A stretch of DNA of 64,000 nt, from contig JAINUG010000197.1 of NCBI GenBank assembly GCA_029706075.1, positions 969,009 through 1,033,008 of the forward strand, read 5' to 3'. Positions 1 to 59,416 of this stretch are shown here, in pieces (within the stretch, counting starts at the first letter, position 1; every line of letters begins with the position of its first letter). The DNA comes from Aldrovandia affinis. Lineage: Eukaryota > Chordata > Actinopteri > Notacanthiformes > Halosauridae. The notes beneath the pieces were generated by a model. The model did no database searches. It had not been told where the DNA came from and saw nothing but the letters and a program-made list of their open reading frames with translations. Made by a program: the position numbers and the translations under genes.

Positions 1-205
1 AAAATACAAGCAGCTGCATTCTGAACCAACTGGAGGCTCGAAAAATCATGTATTTATTTTTCTGCGTCCCCTAGTGATGATAAGTGCCTGATTTTTTCAA
101 TATTCCATAAGTGAAAGAAGGCCACTCTGGAGACATTTGTAATGTGTCAAAAGTAAGATCCGGGTCAGTAATGACACCAAGGTCTTTTACAGCCATATTT
201 GGCGT
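1..205 (-). mobile_element. L2-type LINE fragment (antisense)
   Basis: Read on the minus strand, this stretch matches, with many differences, the reverse-transcriptase C-terminal region of the better preserved L2 LINE at 29839-31600. Shared landmarks are the blocks around 'gaaagaaggccactctgg' and 'accaaggtctt'. It is cut by the window edge and has no open frame of its own. It lies in an nsd2 intron upstream of the first exon visible here. Confidence 0.6.
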
Positions 206-1526
206 AAGTAGGCAGCAGTCCATATTTAAAGTGGGATTAGATCATTTCTCCCTTGGTTTTTTGAGACTTTATAATACCCACAAAATGACAACAATATCGC
301 ATGTTATAATCTTCAAAATGCAGCTGATTTCAGTTATTTCTTTTCCTTTTCAGTTTCAGGGAATCTTCAGTGTCATTGCTTGCTTTCGTCTTTAGAGACC
401 GTTTAAGAAAGCAGTACAGTATAGTCACTGATTCATTCTTTGTACTGTGTTGGCCTACTGACCCAGTTCACTTCACTGATTAGTTCAAAAAGATTTGTTC
501 GTTCGTGAACTGCACATCACTAGTCCCTTACTGGTTTTTATTTAAGAATATAAGCATATCCACGTGTTTAGGGGTGAGCCGTGTGCGCAGCCTGTTTAAA
601 GTAAGACCAGCCGCTGAGAACATCCATTCCAACGGAACCGATGTCTTGGGGATGCATAAATACTGTCGTGCCAACTTTGTCAGTCTAGGGAATCTTCTTT
701 TGAAATGTGGAAGTAACGTTAGGCGTGCTTAGCGAATTCAAGAGACCACACTATTGTCGGCTGAGGTAATGTTAGGCTATACAAAATATAACAAAAATAT
801 TTTGTCGTTGTAAATTGTTTTGTGAAATATGGCTAGATATATTTGATAAGATCAACGTGGTTTTAACTGTTGTTTCAAAGCAATATTATTACACTACACT
901 AGTTTGTGCTATTGGATACTCCGCTGTGCTGTGATACATAATCGTTCATTTTATATGCTTGATCGATCACATTTTTAATGTCGATTAATCATTAACATCC
1001 CTAATTGGTACCTCTTCCTGTGATGTCAGCGTGTTGGGCTGTTCACAGATTTTAGAAAGAGTAATGCCAGATAAGGAGATCTGCGCTCTAATGGTTTACA
1101 TTTTTTCATTAAAGTAATTCATAAAATCATTACTACTGAAATTAGTGGAATTGCTACCATTATTTGATAATAGTTTTTTAGTTAATTTGTTTATGGTGTT
1201 AAATACAAATCTTGGGTGGGTTATTTTTATTTTGCTCAATCAGATTTGAGAATTAGGCAGACCTAGCAGAAATGAGGGCTTGCTTGTACTGAAGAAGGCT
1301 ATCCTTCCATGCAAGGTGAAAAATGTCTAGTTTTGTTACACATTTGATGTTCCATACAGGACCTGCTGTTGAGTGGTGAGCATGTGTTGTGTGTCAGTGT
1401 TTTTATGTGTTATACATTGAGTGTGTTGTCTGGAGTGCCTTTGGGGAGTGTTAAGCACAGAGCGCTCTCCTTGGCTCACTGTGTGCTGAGTTTAATGTTG
1501 AACTCTTTCCACTGGGTCTCCTGCAG
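206..1526. other. nsd2 intron, no coding exon seen
   Basis: This is the intron upstream of the first visible nsd2 exon. It is AT-rich and shows no exon-like frame. Two stretches resemble decayed hAT-type transposon ends: near 500-525 (gttcgtgaactgcacatcac) and near 975-1005 (a sequence like taatcattaacatccctaa). Neither could be paired with a second end, so neither is called as an element. Confidence 0.5.
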
Positions 1527-17576
<16,050 letters not shown>

Positions 17577-18960
17577 GCTTAGAGGAATAGACTCACCCCA
17601 TTGTCCTGTTGTGCACACTCACCGCCCTGTACAGAAATCATGCCGAAATTCTCCTCAATTACTTAGTACTGTACAGGTAACGTCATTATCAGGGAAGCCC
17701 AGTTGCCTTTTGAGTTTGACTGAGCCTTTAGAAATGGTCTGTTTTCTCAGAGTTTTTTTCATTTATTTTTTCAATCCTTCTACACTGATAAGTAAATGTG
17801 GAAAGCACAGAAAAGTCAAAATACGCAACGGAAAACCACCGCACAGCATTACAGACTTGAATTATGTTTTCTTCACTTTTTTGAGAAAGATCCTTTTAAA
17901 ACATTAGAGGTATATATTAAAGACCAAAACTAAGACTGGAATAATGTTATAGAGGGACAGTTTGGCAACCAGTACCTGTTTTTAGAAGTAATATCGTAAA
18001 CACAAGGAAAGACACTATTAGTAGCTATTAATGACTGTCTTTTTCATGTAATAGGTGTAGGTTGAATTTAATAGCTCAGTAAATTTATTTTGTCTTGTTT
18101 TGTAGCTCATTTTGAATTGGCAGAATGATATGGTGAGACTTTCAAGGGGGTTGAATCTACCATTTTCAGAGGGGAATATTAAAAAGATAAAAGAAACGGT
18201 GTTTGCAGTTGAATGTGAGCTTACTTAACATTAGGATGAAATCATGACAGTGGACTAAAGCATTTTGTCTGCCTTTATGTTAAAAACACTTCAAAGGATT
18301 TTTTTATGAAACACTGTCAGATAATAACAAACTCTACAAGTGTCTGCTTGAACTTGAGACGCAGTTTGACCAGTCCAATCTGTTTGGCGATCAGATTTTG
18401 TTTTTGGAGGGTTTGAGTATATTTGGGGCAGGTACTCATTGCATTTCTCTTATACACTGTACAATTAGCTGTACATTTGAAAATGTAGTAATATTGCATT
18501 GAAACTTTTTTATATATATAAATAAAAGGGATAATGTACCTATTGTGCAAAGCAGTATTTAGACAGGTATTAAACCTTGCACGGATGGGAACCATACTAC
18601 CACGTAGTGCTGATCCAAACTCGAGCAGCAAGCTTTAATGAAAGCATTTTTGTGGTGGAACTCACTTTATACTTTCTGATTTGCCTTGGTCCATGACCAC
18701 AACAGGTTATACTTTTTAAAAACATCAGTGTTTTTTGATAGGAATCATGTACATAAGGTACATATGTGAAATGAGGGGCATAAATAAATGTGTGATATAA
18801 AGCAGTGCCCACCATATTAGACGGTAAAACATTTTGAGTATGTGAATGACTTTTCTACCACTGCATTTTTTTTTTTTTTTTTTTCATACAATTTTCACCG
18901 AGGATATTTGGATTACAGTTTTTTTTTTAAACAATAAAAAAATTTAAAAACACTATTCAA
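17577..18960 (+). other. nsd2 3' UTR (probable)
   Basis: AT-rich sequence after the stop with several possible poly(A) signals. The best placed is AATAAA at 18521-18526; another is at 18933-18938. A T-homopolymer is at about 18868-18885. Where transcription ends cannot be decided from sequence. Confidence 0.45.
18521..18526 (+). terminator. candidate poly(A) signal for nsd2
   Basis: AATAAA about 950 bp after the nsd2 stop, followed by T/G-containing sequence. Alternatives further downstream exist. Confidence 0.3.
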
Positions 18961-19510
18961 GTGAGTTAAACCAGGAGGTGAAGGTGAACACTACCAAATA
19001 GCAGTAGTAATAACCATAGTATTTATTAAGATCTGTGACAGAGTTCACTCAGTAGTTAAGAATATGTTCAAATCTAAAACCAAAATAAAAGTGATCAGAT
19101 GAAAATTTGGACCAACCGTCTCTGCTTCTCCACATAATGTCTCAGTAGGTTGAGACAAGCCTTTTGTCATTACTACAGTTTTGGACTACTTTGAAATGAC
19201 TTCCAACTGCAAGCGGATTGGTTTATTACTAGTCAGATTGTCCAGTAATAAACCAAGAAGGAAACAATATTGCTGATTATGTCCAAGTCTTAGATTTAGG
19301 TCTGTCTTATAAACTCTAGCACTACTGTTCTTGAAATCCATGAATACACAATTCTTCACAAGAACCCCCCACCACCAGGAATTTAGACCAAGAATTGCTT
19401 TGATGGGCACATGTATTCACATCTGCAGTGTGAAGGGTCATTTTTATCTTATTCATACTTATTAGCAGTAAGGTGAGAGGATCTGAAGAAATATGAAACA
19501 CGTACACGTG

Positions 19511-19700
19511 GTACTCGCAGAGCCGCAGGGTATGCTGGTTTTTGTTTTCACCTTAAAATCAGCAACAAATCTCGACACAAGATACCAGGTGATGTGCGTT
19601 AATTATGTAATAAACCGCTTTAATTGATCAATTACATGCTGAGTAACAACAAAAACCAGCATACCCTGTGGCTATCCAGGACCAAGATTGAGAACCACTG
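19511..19700. mobile_element. hAT MITE, left end shortened
   Basis: Inner inverted repeats 'cagggtatgctggtttttgtt' and 'aacaaaaaccagcataccctg' flank about 110 bp. The right terminus (ccaggaccaagattgagaaccactg) is a typical hAT end, with no match preserved on the left. It lies between nsd2 and letm1. Confidence 0.75.
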
Positions 19701-21300
19701 ATCTGGAACGATAGCACATTATTGCCATGTCCAGCCATATATCGATTTCAATCCACCTTTGATTTTCAACCAGTTTGTCATCCTGGGGTTGTTGGAATAC
19801 TATTACAATTTTGTGAAGATAAATATCAGTGACAAACGAATAACTGCAAATCATGTGGTCCCAGTCTGTGACAGCTTTTACTCAATGATGAATAAACCGT
19901 TAAAGTGAACAGGCCAAGACTTCTGCCCAAAACTTTTGAGCTGTAAGTTCAAAGTGAAAAAACCCCAAAAAACTGAGAGCAGCTCTTTGCTTTAGTGCTT
20001 TGTGAAGAGATATGGCAATTCAGAGTTGAACCTTCAAAGAAAAGCACCATTCTTCCCCTATGCAGATGACTGCAATTAAGGAGAGGACAGGCACACTGAC
20101 TTTTGTGAACAGCGTCGTCGTGAGGTACGATTCATGGCAAATGTCACGTCGTCCCATACTTATTCGCAACGACGCAACCACAGAACAGTGACGTCCACCA
20201 TATCGCAGTGAAAATGCAGAATGGCGTAGCTGAAAACTAACTTGCCATCATTTTTTCGCCTTTGCAATTGTCACTCCGACCCCCATTTTAAAAGGGTCAT
20301 TCAATTATTTCGTACTTTGACTTTGTATAGAAATTACGTTTTCCTCTTCCTAACAGGTATGCTTCTGCATTTCGCTTAAAATGCGTTTGATATTGTAAAC
20401 GTTATACAAACAAGGATCTGCTAAATGGTTACGTTTTAAATACAATTGACTGGTTTCCCCATATACACATGACAAATATGGAGAAAAAATGAATGGCGAG
20501 CCATTCGGAAATGGTAACGGCACACTTTGCTATGTTAAGTTGGACTGTTTGGCACCTTTTAGCTCGCTTATGAAAGTAAATGTTTCATATTCATGGTAGT
20601 CATAACTGGCACAGATTTGAAAAAAATGAATGACATTTCATATAAAGTATTTACTTCGTGCAATTGCTTTACCTTTAGAAGGAGGGGGGATGTTATTGAG
20701 AATGCGAGTTAATGGAGTGTCGTATTTTAAGTTATCTTATAAACAATATGTAATAAACAATTATATTGTTTATAGCGAATAAACAAGCGCGCCATAGCGA
20801 CAGTCCTTTCTGAAGTCAGTGGAAATTTTAAAATGACCGCGACAGCAGAATCAACTACAGTACAAGAACTACAGAAAGAAGAACCCATCAGCTTTCAGTT
20901 GGGAAGCAGAACCGAAGACCAATAAGATGTTAGCATCTAGAGGTAAGGGGCGGTGCTGCCCAGGAGTGCATATGAGGACACAAACTTGGATCGTCACCCC
21001 GCATATTCAAGGCACTATTTTCAGCAGATGGGTGTCTGGCGCGACTACTCAATGGTCACAGCCAGGGGTTGTTTTGCTCTGCGCATATACTGTATACTTC
21101 TCTGATTGGCTTAGATGTGTTAGTTGCGTCGTCCTAATGCCTGCGCTTTGTGTATTCAGAGAGAATAAATTAACCAATATTAAACTATTGTAACGTTAGC
21201 GACCGTCTCGCATCATTTTCCATCCCGATTTTATTCAATGCCCACTCTAGGGCGACTAAGGGCCAGGTAATTGTCAGGCAACGCACATCGTATGTGGTTG
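19701..21300. other. intergenic DNA between nsd2 and letm1
   Basis: No coding exon or RNA gene seen. Positions 20095-20240 are relatively CpG-rich (gcgtcgtcgtgagg, cacgtcgtccc). A short duplicated block (ataaacaat, twice) lies near 20738-20785. Confidence 0.4.
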
Positions 21301-21598
21301 CTGGTTATAGTGACGCAGCCGCTTATAAAGCCTTCTGTCCTGTTTGAAATCAGTCCAGAGAGAAAGGCGGTGCGGAAGCGAGCGCGGGTTGGCAGGGCGC
21401 ATCATTGCCACAGTAAAGAAGGAAAGGACATGGGGCGAGAACTTCAATCAGTGACTCACTGGCTTGCTAACTAACTATCTAGCTAGCTAGCTATAGACAC
21501 ACGTTAAGGAGGCCAACTATTCGTTTTATTATTGGATTGCATTTAGCTAGCTAGTTGACTAGCCAGCTAAATAAACCATAAACATTGTTAAAAGCAGA
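21301..21598 (+). promoter_or_regulatory. probable letm1 promoter / 5' UTR region
   Basis: This stretch just upstream of the letm1 ATG has the most GC- and CpG-rich patch of the intergenic interval (ggcggtgcggaagcgagcg, 21365-21400), then a CTAG/AGCT-rich run. No TATA box is obvious. The placement is inference from position and composition. Confidence 0.35.
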
Positions 21599-51277
<29,679 letters not shown>

Positions 51278-52038
51278 GCTCGGTCCTCCAACTTGCCCAA
51301 GCCCCGCCCAACTAAAGTCAAGATGCACCACTACCAGCCACTCTGTCTGGAAGCTTCCGGCAAAGCAAAGAAGCAATTGAAGAGGGGGCCTTAAAACATG
51401 GAATGGAAGGTTCTGCAGAGCATGGCTCTTCTGTAGTTCTCTGAAAATTGTTAGTTTTACCTGAAAATTGTTAGTTTTACCTTGGGGTGTGCATTTGCGT
51501 GCGTGTATCAGTATAACACGTATATGAGCAAACTATGAAAACATTTATGTTCCATTAACCAGAGTTGATTCGATTATTTATTATTTTTATTAATATTCTA
51601 TTGGGCTGTACGTAAACATTGAATCAGGTTAATTGTAACCTTACTGGAGATAGGATATTACTGAAATTTAAAGTAATGTTTGAGCTCATGGAATTTGCCT
51701 TTCATGTCATTTCTCTTGGAGAAATGCAATTTCAGCATTTCTTGACTTTGCTTCATACTAAATCATTTTCATTACCATCATTCCAGAAGTGCATAACTTC
51801 AGTATCTATTTCATTTAGATTTTATTTGTATTTTGTTGCTGTATTCAGGTCACTGCAATGCAAACCATGAAATTTGGGATTCTTGAATGTGATTTTGAGA
51901 TGTAGAAATCAATGTTGATGTGGTGTGTTCTAACTAAACAGGCTTTTATCAAATGGAGAGGTTCAATTTACCTTTACCTAGAATTAAGTTTGAATGGGAT
52001 CAAAAAGGAGAGGGTTGAATACTTGTAGAAATTACACC

Positions 52039-52083
<45 letters not shown>

Positions 52084-52440
52084 TTATTTATTGATCTCTG
52101 ATGTACCAAAGGACTAAGGTATTGTATATTTTTTTAATCTGAATGAGCCCAGTTGCCTTGTAGTAATGATTCCTCCTTAGGCTTGGTTGAAATTAAATGC
52201 AAGATGATTATGATGATGATTGAGTACACTTGATCTGATGTTGAACAATGTATTTGACGAGGCCTGGTTGCACACAACCAAGTAATGCAAGACACCTTTT
52301 TTTCTTTTGAGAACCAAAAAATTCTGCTTGTCTTACCCTAAAATATTATATATTTTTTTAAAAGCCGCTTTGAATAATTACTTATGGTACCTAAAGATAG
52401 TATGATTTCTATTAAAGTTGGTGTTTATAAACTGTGTGCA
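51278..52440 (+). other. letm1 3' UTR (probable)
   Basis: Non-coding, AT-rich. It includes a perfect 20-bp tandem duplication (ctgaaaattgttagttttac, 51441-51480) and a (TA)n tract at about 52044-52079. A plausible poly(A) signal ATTAAA is at 52411-52416, followed by GT-rich sequence. Confidence 0.45.
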
Positions 52441-54773
52441 GAAAGATTGTAGGATTTACTTAAACCAGGGGAAATATATATAAACATATATTTTACTGTG
52501 CTAAGAAAGCATGCAAGGTAAACCCTGAGATTGGCATAAAGGGCTATATTCCTAATTATTCCTAATAATTGCTTATTGTTATACCACTTTTCATAAATAT
52601 TTAATAATATTTATTCCAATACAGCCCTCTTAATTCATGGTGATTGTTATAATGGTTCTAATACACAATTTAAAATGCAGTATTTGGCTATTCATGAATT
52701 CTATAGCTTACAGGTTACAGAATATAAACTATAACCTATATTTATTTATTCCAGTAACTTTTTTTTCCTTTTATTAATCATAAAAACCACAAATGCCCCT
52801 TAAGTACCCAAATGTTAAGGTTTTTACTTGATACCTCAAAACCTTTTTGAGATTTGAGATTTGAGATTTAATTTTAAATCATAAAAAACAATGAAAGATG
52901 TCTGTACAAGCAGTGTACATTTAGTGTACATTTTGAGTGTTTCTTTACTTCAAGGCAGATTCTTAAAGAGGATCAAAACCATAGTTTGTGCTGCTCAAAG
53001 CTGACAGCACAGGTACACAGTGGTTCCATGCATGGTGTAGAGACAGGAAAGGGTTTTATTTGATCAGAGAGTAATATAAAGCACCTTTTCATGGCACACA
53101 ACCCTTGCTTTTAACATGCCACTGTGTACATATTGCAAAACACTGCTCTGTACAGGCATGGCGTTTGTATTCGGGTGCCTGCTTTGTTTGCTTAATATCT
53201 TGGCAGATCTTACGCTAATCACAGCTAGGTAGCCTGCTAACCAATAGCTCACAACATGCTTCTATCTTGTGATTGTATAGTGTCTATAGGCCAGGTTAGT
53301 CATCAGGTCTTTATTGTTGCTGTAATCGCTGGTTCACAGCCACTTGAAAAGATTACATTTGTTGGTAGGAAAATGCCCATGCAGAATTGCACTATGAGCT
53401 CATGTTCCGCTTCTCTGAAGTCTGTGTCCGGACTATGATGTTGTGTCAGAGGGGGGGGCATACCAATATCAGAACAGGAAGTGACACATTGCGCTGGATC
53501 TTAGGCTTAAAAGTGGTACCAGTATTTCATGTAGTAGAGGGAAGAGGTAGGCCTTGAGTAGATTCAATTCTGATTGATTCTGATTAAATTGGATTTGTGA
53601 GAGCATAGTGTTTAATGGTATTGATATTGCTTTTTATTATTTAATAAGATGATGTTTGCTGATTTGTTGATCAGGCTCAATGTATAATAAAACGCTTCTG
53701 TGTTTTTGGGGAAAGAGAATAAAGGGTAGCACTGTGATTTATTTAAATGTCAGAGTTACCAGGAGGTGGAACTTGTCACAGGGAGCCAGACTTCTATACA
53801 TAGTTTTGTTCAAACGATCATCTTCCTTTCCTGTGGTTTTGTATGGGGAAAATACAGGCAGCTTATGTGAAATAGTCTGGCATCTGGTAGGATTTGACCA
53901 ATAGTTGCAGTGGGAATATGTCTTGATTAAAAATGTTAATCTGAGTGTTGTGCACTTGAACTAAGATTTACTGTCATTGTGTTTATTCTGAAAGTTATAA
54001 AAATGTTTTATTCAAGCTGTTTAATTTAATTTAATTTCAGCATCCCCCTACAAGATTGTCACATTGTGATTTTTATATCAAAAGTTGTTGTATCAAAGAA
54101 AACGCACAGCTAAGTTTTATTATAAAAGTTGTAACAAAGAAAAAATGCTAAACTGGCATGCTGCAGATCAGTGGAGGGGTGTGGCCAATGCATGGGGCAT
54201 GGCCTAAACAGTAGTTCGAACACATTACTGGAAACCGAACGTTTGGCACTGAGAGTGAGGGAGTTATCATAGAAGTTGTAACATTTAATGTCCTGTATTT
54301 ATATTAACTGGCAAAAGTAAGAAATAAATGAAAACCAGACCAGTATCTAATTTGGAAATGGTATTCATGGTTGAGGTTAAGGAGAGGTAATTCAATATTT
54401 CTATGTTAAAGCTACTCCAGATCAGTCTGAACATAAAACTTAGTCTTGTTTCTTGTAGTGAATCATAACCATATGAAAATGCTCATATTCACATAATTAG
54501 GAACTTACCAGCATTGTTTCATTCAATAAAATTTTGTTTTATTATTTAAGCACTTTGTACCTTTTTCTTATTTCTTTCACCCATCAAAATCTTGCCATTC
54601 TTTCATTTATTTCACTCCTCTACCTTCACAAGTTCAACACTTTCACTGCCAGTTCCCATACACATGCATTTATTACAGCCCATTGCCAGCACCACTTCTT
54701 CAGTGACCAAAAACTGCAGGATAATTGTCTCCTAACAACACTCCTACAAAACTGCATGACCTTAGGAAGAGCT
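52441..54773. other. intergenic DNA or extended letm1 3' UTR
   Basis: No exon or named repeat. It is AT-rich with several AATAAA words, for example near 53687 and 54526. Confidence 0.35.
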
Positions 54774-55654
54774 AAGCCTTAGTATACTTAAAACAAAATC
54801 GAATTTGGTGTGTTCGCACAGGCTGTCGAACTGCTGTCGAATACAGCGTTGCGAGCAAATGTCAGTATAGTCACTCCAAAACAAAGCAAACATTGGCAAC
54901 TTGAGGTCTGATCGTTTAATGACGCTCTATGCCAGATGGGGATTTTGAGTTTGCTAGCAGTACTATGGCAAACTCAAACTGGAGATATAAATACCAAAAC
55001 GGTGAAATCCAAAACAAAACAAACATGTGCAGTTTAGCTAGCTATAAATATTTATGCTTTTGATGTACAAAATAACCATCATGTTTAAACCATCATAAAA
55101 AGAGCAAGACTTGATTGATAGGATCCTGTAACAGACATAAAAAAGTGTGCTTCAGAAACGGAAAAATGTCACTTCTCATTGTATATTGCATATAACATCA
55201 AGTGTGTGAATTGTATTTTTTTTTATGTAGTAGATTTTGGGCTAGCGTGGCCTATATTACATTTAGACAACTGTGCATCAACAATTGTCATTACTAAGCA
55301 TGGTTAATTTTATTTTGATGATAACTTCGAATAAATGTTATCTGACTAATTAGCAAGCTGGTTAACTTGATTAGCAGCTAGCCTATGTCACACAATTAGT
55401 GGTGAACTGAGACCAAATATATAACATCAAATAACTAATGAGGATTTTGGTAGCAAGCTAACGTTAGCTAACTACAAAAGCAGTGCATTTCCCCAAGAGC
55501 AAAGTTGCCAACTGGATTCGCAGAAAACAAATCGCTTGTCAACACAAAATATAGCTAGCTAGAGCTAACGATGTAAGTAGAGGAACAGCTGGACGCGATG
55601 GTAACCTATGCGAACACGCCAAATTCGACTTCGTTTTCAGTATAGCGAGGCCTT
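54774..55654. mobile_element. non-autonomous DNA transposon with ~60-bp inverted ends
   Basis: The left end (aagccttagtatacttaaaa, then aaatcgaatttggtgtgttc) and the right end (gaacacgccaaattcgactt, then cagtatagcgaggcctt) are inverted repeats at about 80% by eye. The interior has no frame. The termini resemble those of 6653-7685. Confidence 0.72.
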
Positions 55655-56097
55655 AACAGTCGCTACTATTTGAAATACAAAGTAAAACTCTTCTTGTGCT
55701 TTTTATTTTATTTTGTGTGTCAACAGTAGTAGTCTTCTACATCTAGTTGTATTAATATTGTAGCGAGCATGCGCGGTGGGGTGCAGCAACAAGACGAAGG
55801 GAGTCAGGCAGCAGTTTAAATGTGGCTACGAACCATGCAACCCACCTGGATCGCTACAATATATATATAAAATGAATGTGGAATACATAAGTCACTGATC
55901 AACTTTTGGTAAGAATTTTAATGTGAAGTTCATTCAGTGGAGCCAACAAGCACATTTACCTGAAAATGCCTTGAAATGTACCCAGGATGACTGGCTGCTC
56001 TTTTGTCAGCAGTGGTACTGCCCAAGTATCATGCATGTATATAATATATAGTGCAGTGTGTTACAGCTGTGAATGAGAATGACCTCACGCTCTAGAT

Positions 56098-56302
56098 CAG
56101 GGGTGGGCAATCTTACCCTGTGTGGGCCGGTGTGGGTGCAGGCTTTTGTTCCAGCCGAGCAGTATCTCGCCTGATTTGACTAATCAGCTAATCAAAGTCT
56201 TCAATCAGGGCTTTGATTAGTGGAATCAGGTGTGTCACTGTTCAGTTGGAACAAAAGCCTGCACCCACACCGGCCCACACAGGGTAAGATTGCCCACCCC
56301 TG
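56098..56302. mobile_element. hAT MITE, near-perfect palindrome, 8-bp TSD
   Basis: CAGGGGTGGGCAATCTTACC begins one arm and the exact inverse ends the other. Arms of about 56 bp match almost throughout (…gtgggtgcaggcttttgttcca). The target-site duplication CTCTAGAT is perfect on both sides, pointing to a young copy. Confidence 0.92.
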
Positions 56303-59163
56303 CTCTAGATGGAGAGCAGAGAGAGCGAGAGGTCATGCTCCCTCACAGCTGTAACTAGGTGAGGGGTCCGCTCCATTAACTCTAGAGGTCACATGACTGG
56401 GTTCTATTGAATGTTATGTACATTATTTATGAATCATATTAATTGTAAAGAAACAAGTTAACAAGCACCATTTCTGCATCCATGTTTTCGTTATGCCATA
56501 GCCTAAGTGTCGCACTGTAATGTTTTGTAAGTTGAATATTCTTCATAAATAGCCAGAAGCCATTTTGACTTTTATTTCTCTAAAATGGCCTGGTCAGCAG
56601 GGATTTATTTATATATATTTTTTTAAAATGTTTTCCCCCCTAACTGGAGAGTGGATGAACTAGACCCTTGCACAGCAAGTGTGCTTCACCCCTCCTCTTC
56701 TGTGCTCCTCTCCTTTTTGTATGAAGAATTGTTTTATTTGAAATCTATAAAATATCCTTGCTGATCAGCACTTTGGTGTTTGGCTGTTAAAAGTCAGGCT
56801 GCTGTGGCGGGCATAGAGACGAGCAGCGGAATTGAACTACAGCTGGTGTGCCAGCAGGTGGAGTTATTGCCCTTTGTTTTCTTTGAAGTTCAGAAGTTTT
56901 GAGCCCTGTGTGCAGGAAGTGCCATCTTTCGGGTCTAGGCAGACTGGCCAAATTCCACCAGCACTCCTCAGAAAACCGTGGCCATTTCATTCAGGGTTCT
57001 TGCTAAACTCACACATCACTTTCAGTCTACTTTTAGTTGACTGCCTGTATGATACGAGCTCCTCCAACCTAGCACATGTGAGGTGAGGCTAGCCTCCCAT
57101 TTCCTTAATTGGCATCATACAGATCTGTTCATGCACTATTCTGTAGTATCTGAGGTATGAAAATGATAATATGGAAGTAATAGATTAGCAATAGATGTCA
57201 AGCTTCAGTGATGCCTTTGCTCCAGAAAAATTTAAATCACTTTAAACTTTAAGCACTTTACTCAGTATGAGAACCACAGTAATCAAGCTAAACTCAACTT
57301 AATTACAGTGACCAATTCAAATTTGTTATTACCTTATATTTATGGAAACATTAACGCAAGGTAACAACAAATTAAATCAGTTAATTATAAGCAGGCACCT
57401 GCTTAAATTGTGGAGAGACTTAACATTTTCTACAGGTCTGGCAAAGCAAATGTATCAAATGACTATTTCATGTTTGTTATACACAGTACAAATTTGCACA
57501 TATATAGCTTAACATAAGCACCTTGTACTGTTGCGTGATAGCTTGCAGCACCCACTTGCTTACACATTTTGTCTCCGATGTAAATATTTGCCATCAACAG
57601 CATCAACTTTTTGATTATCAGGTAGATGATTCTGTATGGGATGCACACATGCTAAATACAGAAGGGACTATGGCAATTAAACATCTCAAGAAATAAGCCA
57701 TCATGATTTGCACTGATTAAAGCCTGCTTTTGTACAGCAGGGTAGACGTGAGTTTAAAAAGACATGTTAATGATATATTTGTAAATGGCTCTGTACTGTA
57801 TGTTTTTGTCTTCTGAGTGAAATGGGAGTTGAACTACTCAGAAGTTTGAGGCAACCTGTTGTTTTTCAGTAGAACAAGAAAACGCTGATTTATCTGTCAA
57901 AGATATAGCCTTAGATATTGGAGGGTATTTTTGTGTGATGCTCCCTTTTTCACTAAAGGTAAAATGAAAGGTTTTCCACTTTTCATTTTGGGTGCTGTAA
58001 TTGACTCAGACCTGGTTGTGTGTCATGCCTGTAAATAACTGTGGGGGTGGGGACTGAGCAGGTTCTTGACAAAATTCCCCAAATATCTCCTGACTGGTTG
58101 TACTGAATTATTCATCAGAAAATGTGTTTGGTCCATGAAAAAATTGCCATTTTATACAAAATAATGAACATTATATAAATTCTACAAAGAATATACTGTG
58201 CTCTCTCTGTAATGTTTTTTTGTTTTTTCTAGAATCAGCTCCATGTCTCTGGTGTAAAGCAAGCATCACAAAAAAACCCTCCTGTTTTACCTATATTCAA
58301 GGGAGGTTTACTGAATCTTGAAATTGAAATGGTATCTTTATTTAATGTCTTCACTTAAGTACTGCATACCTGTTAAAAACACAGCTGACAAAAAAAGATT
58401 GTGCATGTTGCATTGTTGAATCTGTTGTAGTGTAACTCAATAAATATCATAAAACTTTTTCTTTTTAATTCTTGGATTTTCTTTTGGTTACAGGAATTGT
58501 GTAAAATATCTAACACTGGATTTCTTCTGAGATTGTACTCTATCCTACAGATTCCAATGGCTCCTGTCCTTATTGCTTTTTCACTGTATTATATAGTGGC
58601 AATGTAAATACCAAGCGCTTGTTCTGTGCTGTGGTGTTTATGTAACCAGGCTGGGGAAACTAGCCTTTTATGTGCTACGAAATACAGGTATATACAGCAT
58701 GCAAAACACGAATGAATATTCATGAATCAATACATTTTTTTCATTGTACTTCACACCTTGCAATTTACTGTATTACTTCTGTGGAATTTCCTCCATAGTG
58801 TGAGATTCGCCATATTTTTACAGTACTGTTTTCTGTGTGTGAACAGGGGTGTCTGTTTTATTGCTTGTGAATCCCTTAGTCTGTGAGGGACAAACCAAGT
58901 TGTCTGCTGCGAACCTACAGGTTTTAGGACATTCTATTTGGTTATGAGTATAGAAATTTAGCAGACTCCTGTCGCTAATATTTGCTCATTTTAGAACCCT
59001 GTGTGCCTGTCAGGCATGGGGGCATCGTGACTACTCTGACACTACTGGGCTCATATGCTCTGGTCTGGCAGTACAATAAATGTATTAAAATAGGTACTTG
59101 AAATGCGCTGTGCCATGGAATATTGGTCCCTTGTTAATCCTGCTAATTGTTCATGTTGTGCAG
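56303..59163. other. intergenic DNA, no gene recognised
   Basis: No exon with homology. An AATAAA at 58439-58444 followed by T/G-rich sequence could be a poly(A) site of an unseen transcript, but nothing else supports one. Confidence 0.35.
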
Positions 59164-59416
59164 CAGTGGTTCCCAAATTGTGGGTCACGAGATGACACAT
59201 TAAAAAAATAACTAAAAAAAAATATTAATAAGTTAGCTTTCCATTACCATTTACAGTAGTCAAATGAAATCATGAACCTGTTACATGCACACAAGGTTTT
59301 GACGTTTCAAAAAATTAATTCCATCTCAGGGTACTGTACATCTTAATGAGAGGTGGGACAAATGTATTCACTCATTAAGTGGGCCATGGACTCCAAAGGT
59401 TTGGGAATCACTACTG
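59164..59416. mobile_element. hAT-like MITE, copy 3 of a three-copy family
   Basis: The left end CAGTGGTTCCCAAATTGTGG and right end aggtttgggaatcactactg are inverted. The flanks 'tgtgcag' on both sides fit a target-site duplication. It is the best-preserved termini of the family at 9828 and 13290. Confidence 0.8.

Noticed and set aside
58439-58444. Poly(A) signal of a further gene
   Set aside because: AATAAA alone in AT-rich DNA; no upstream exon on either strand supports a transcript.
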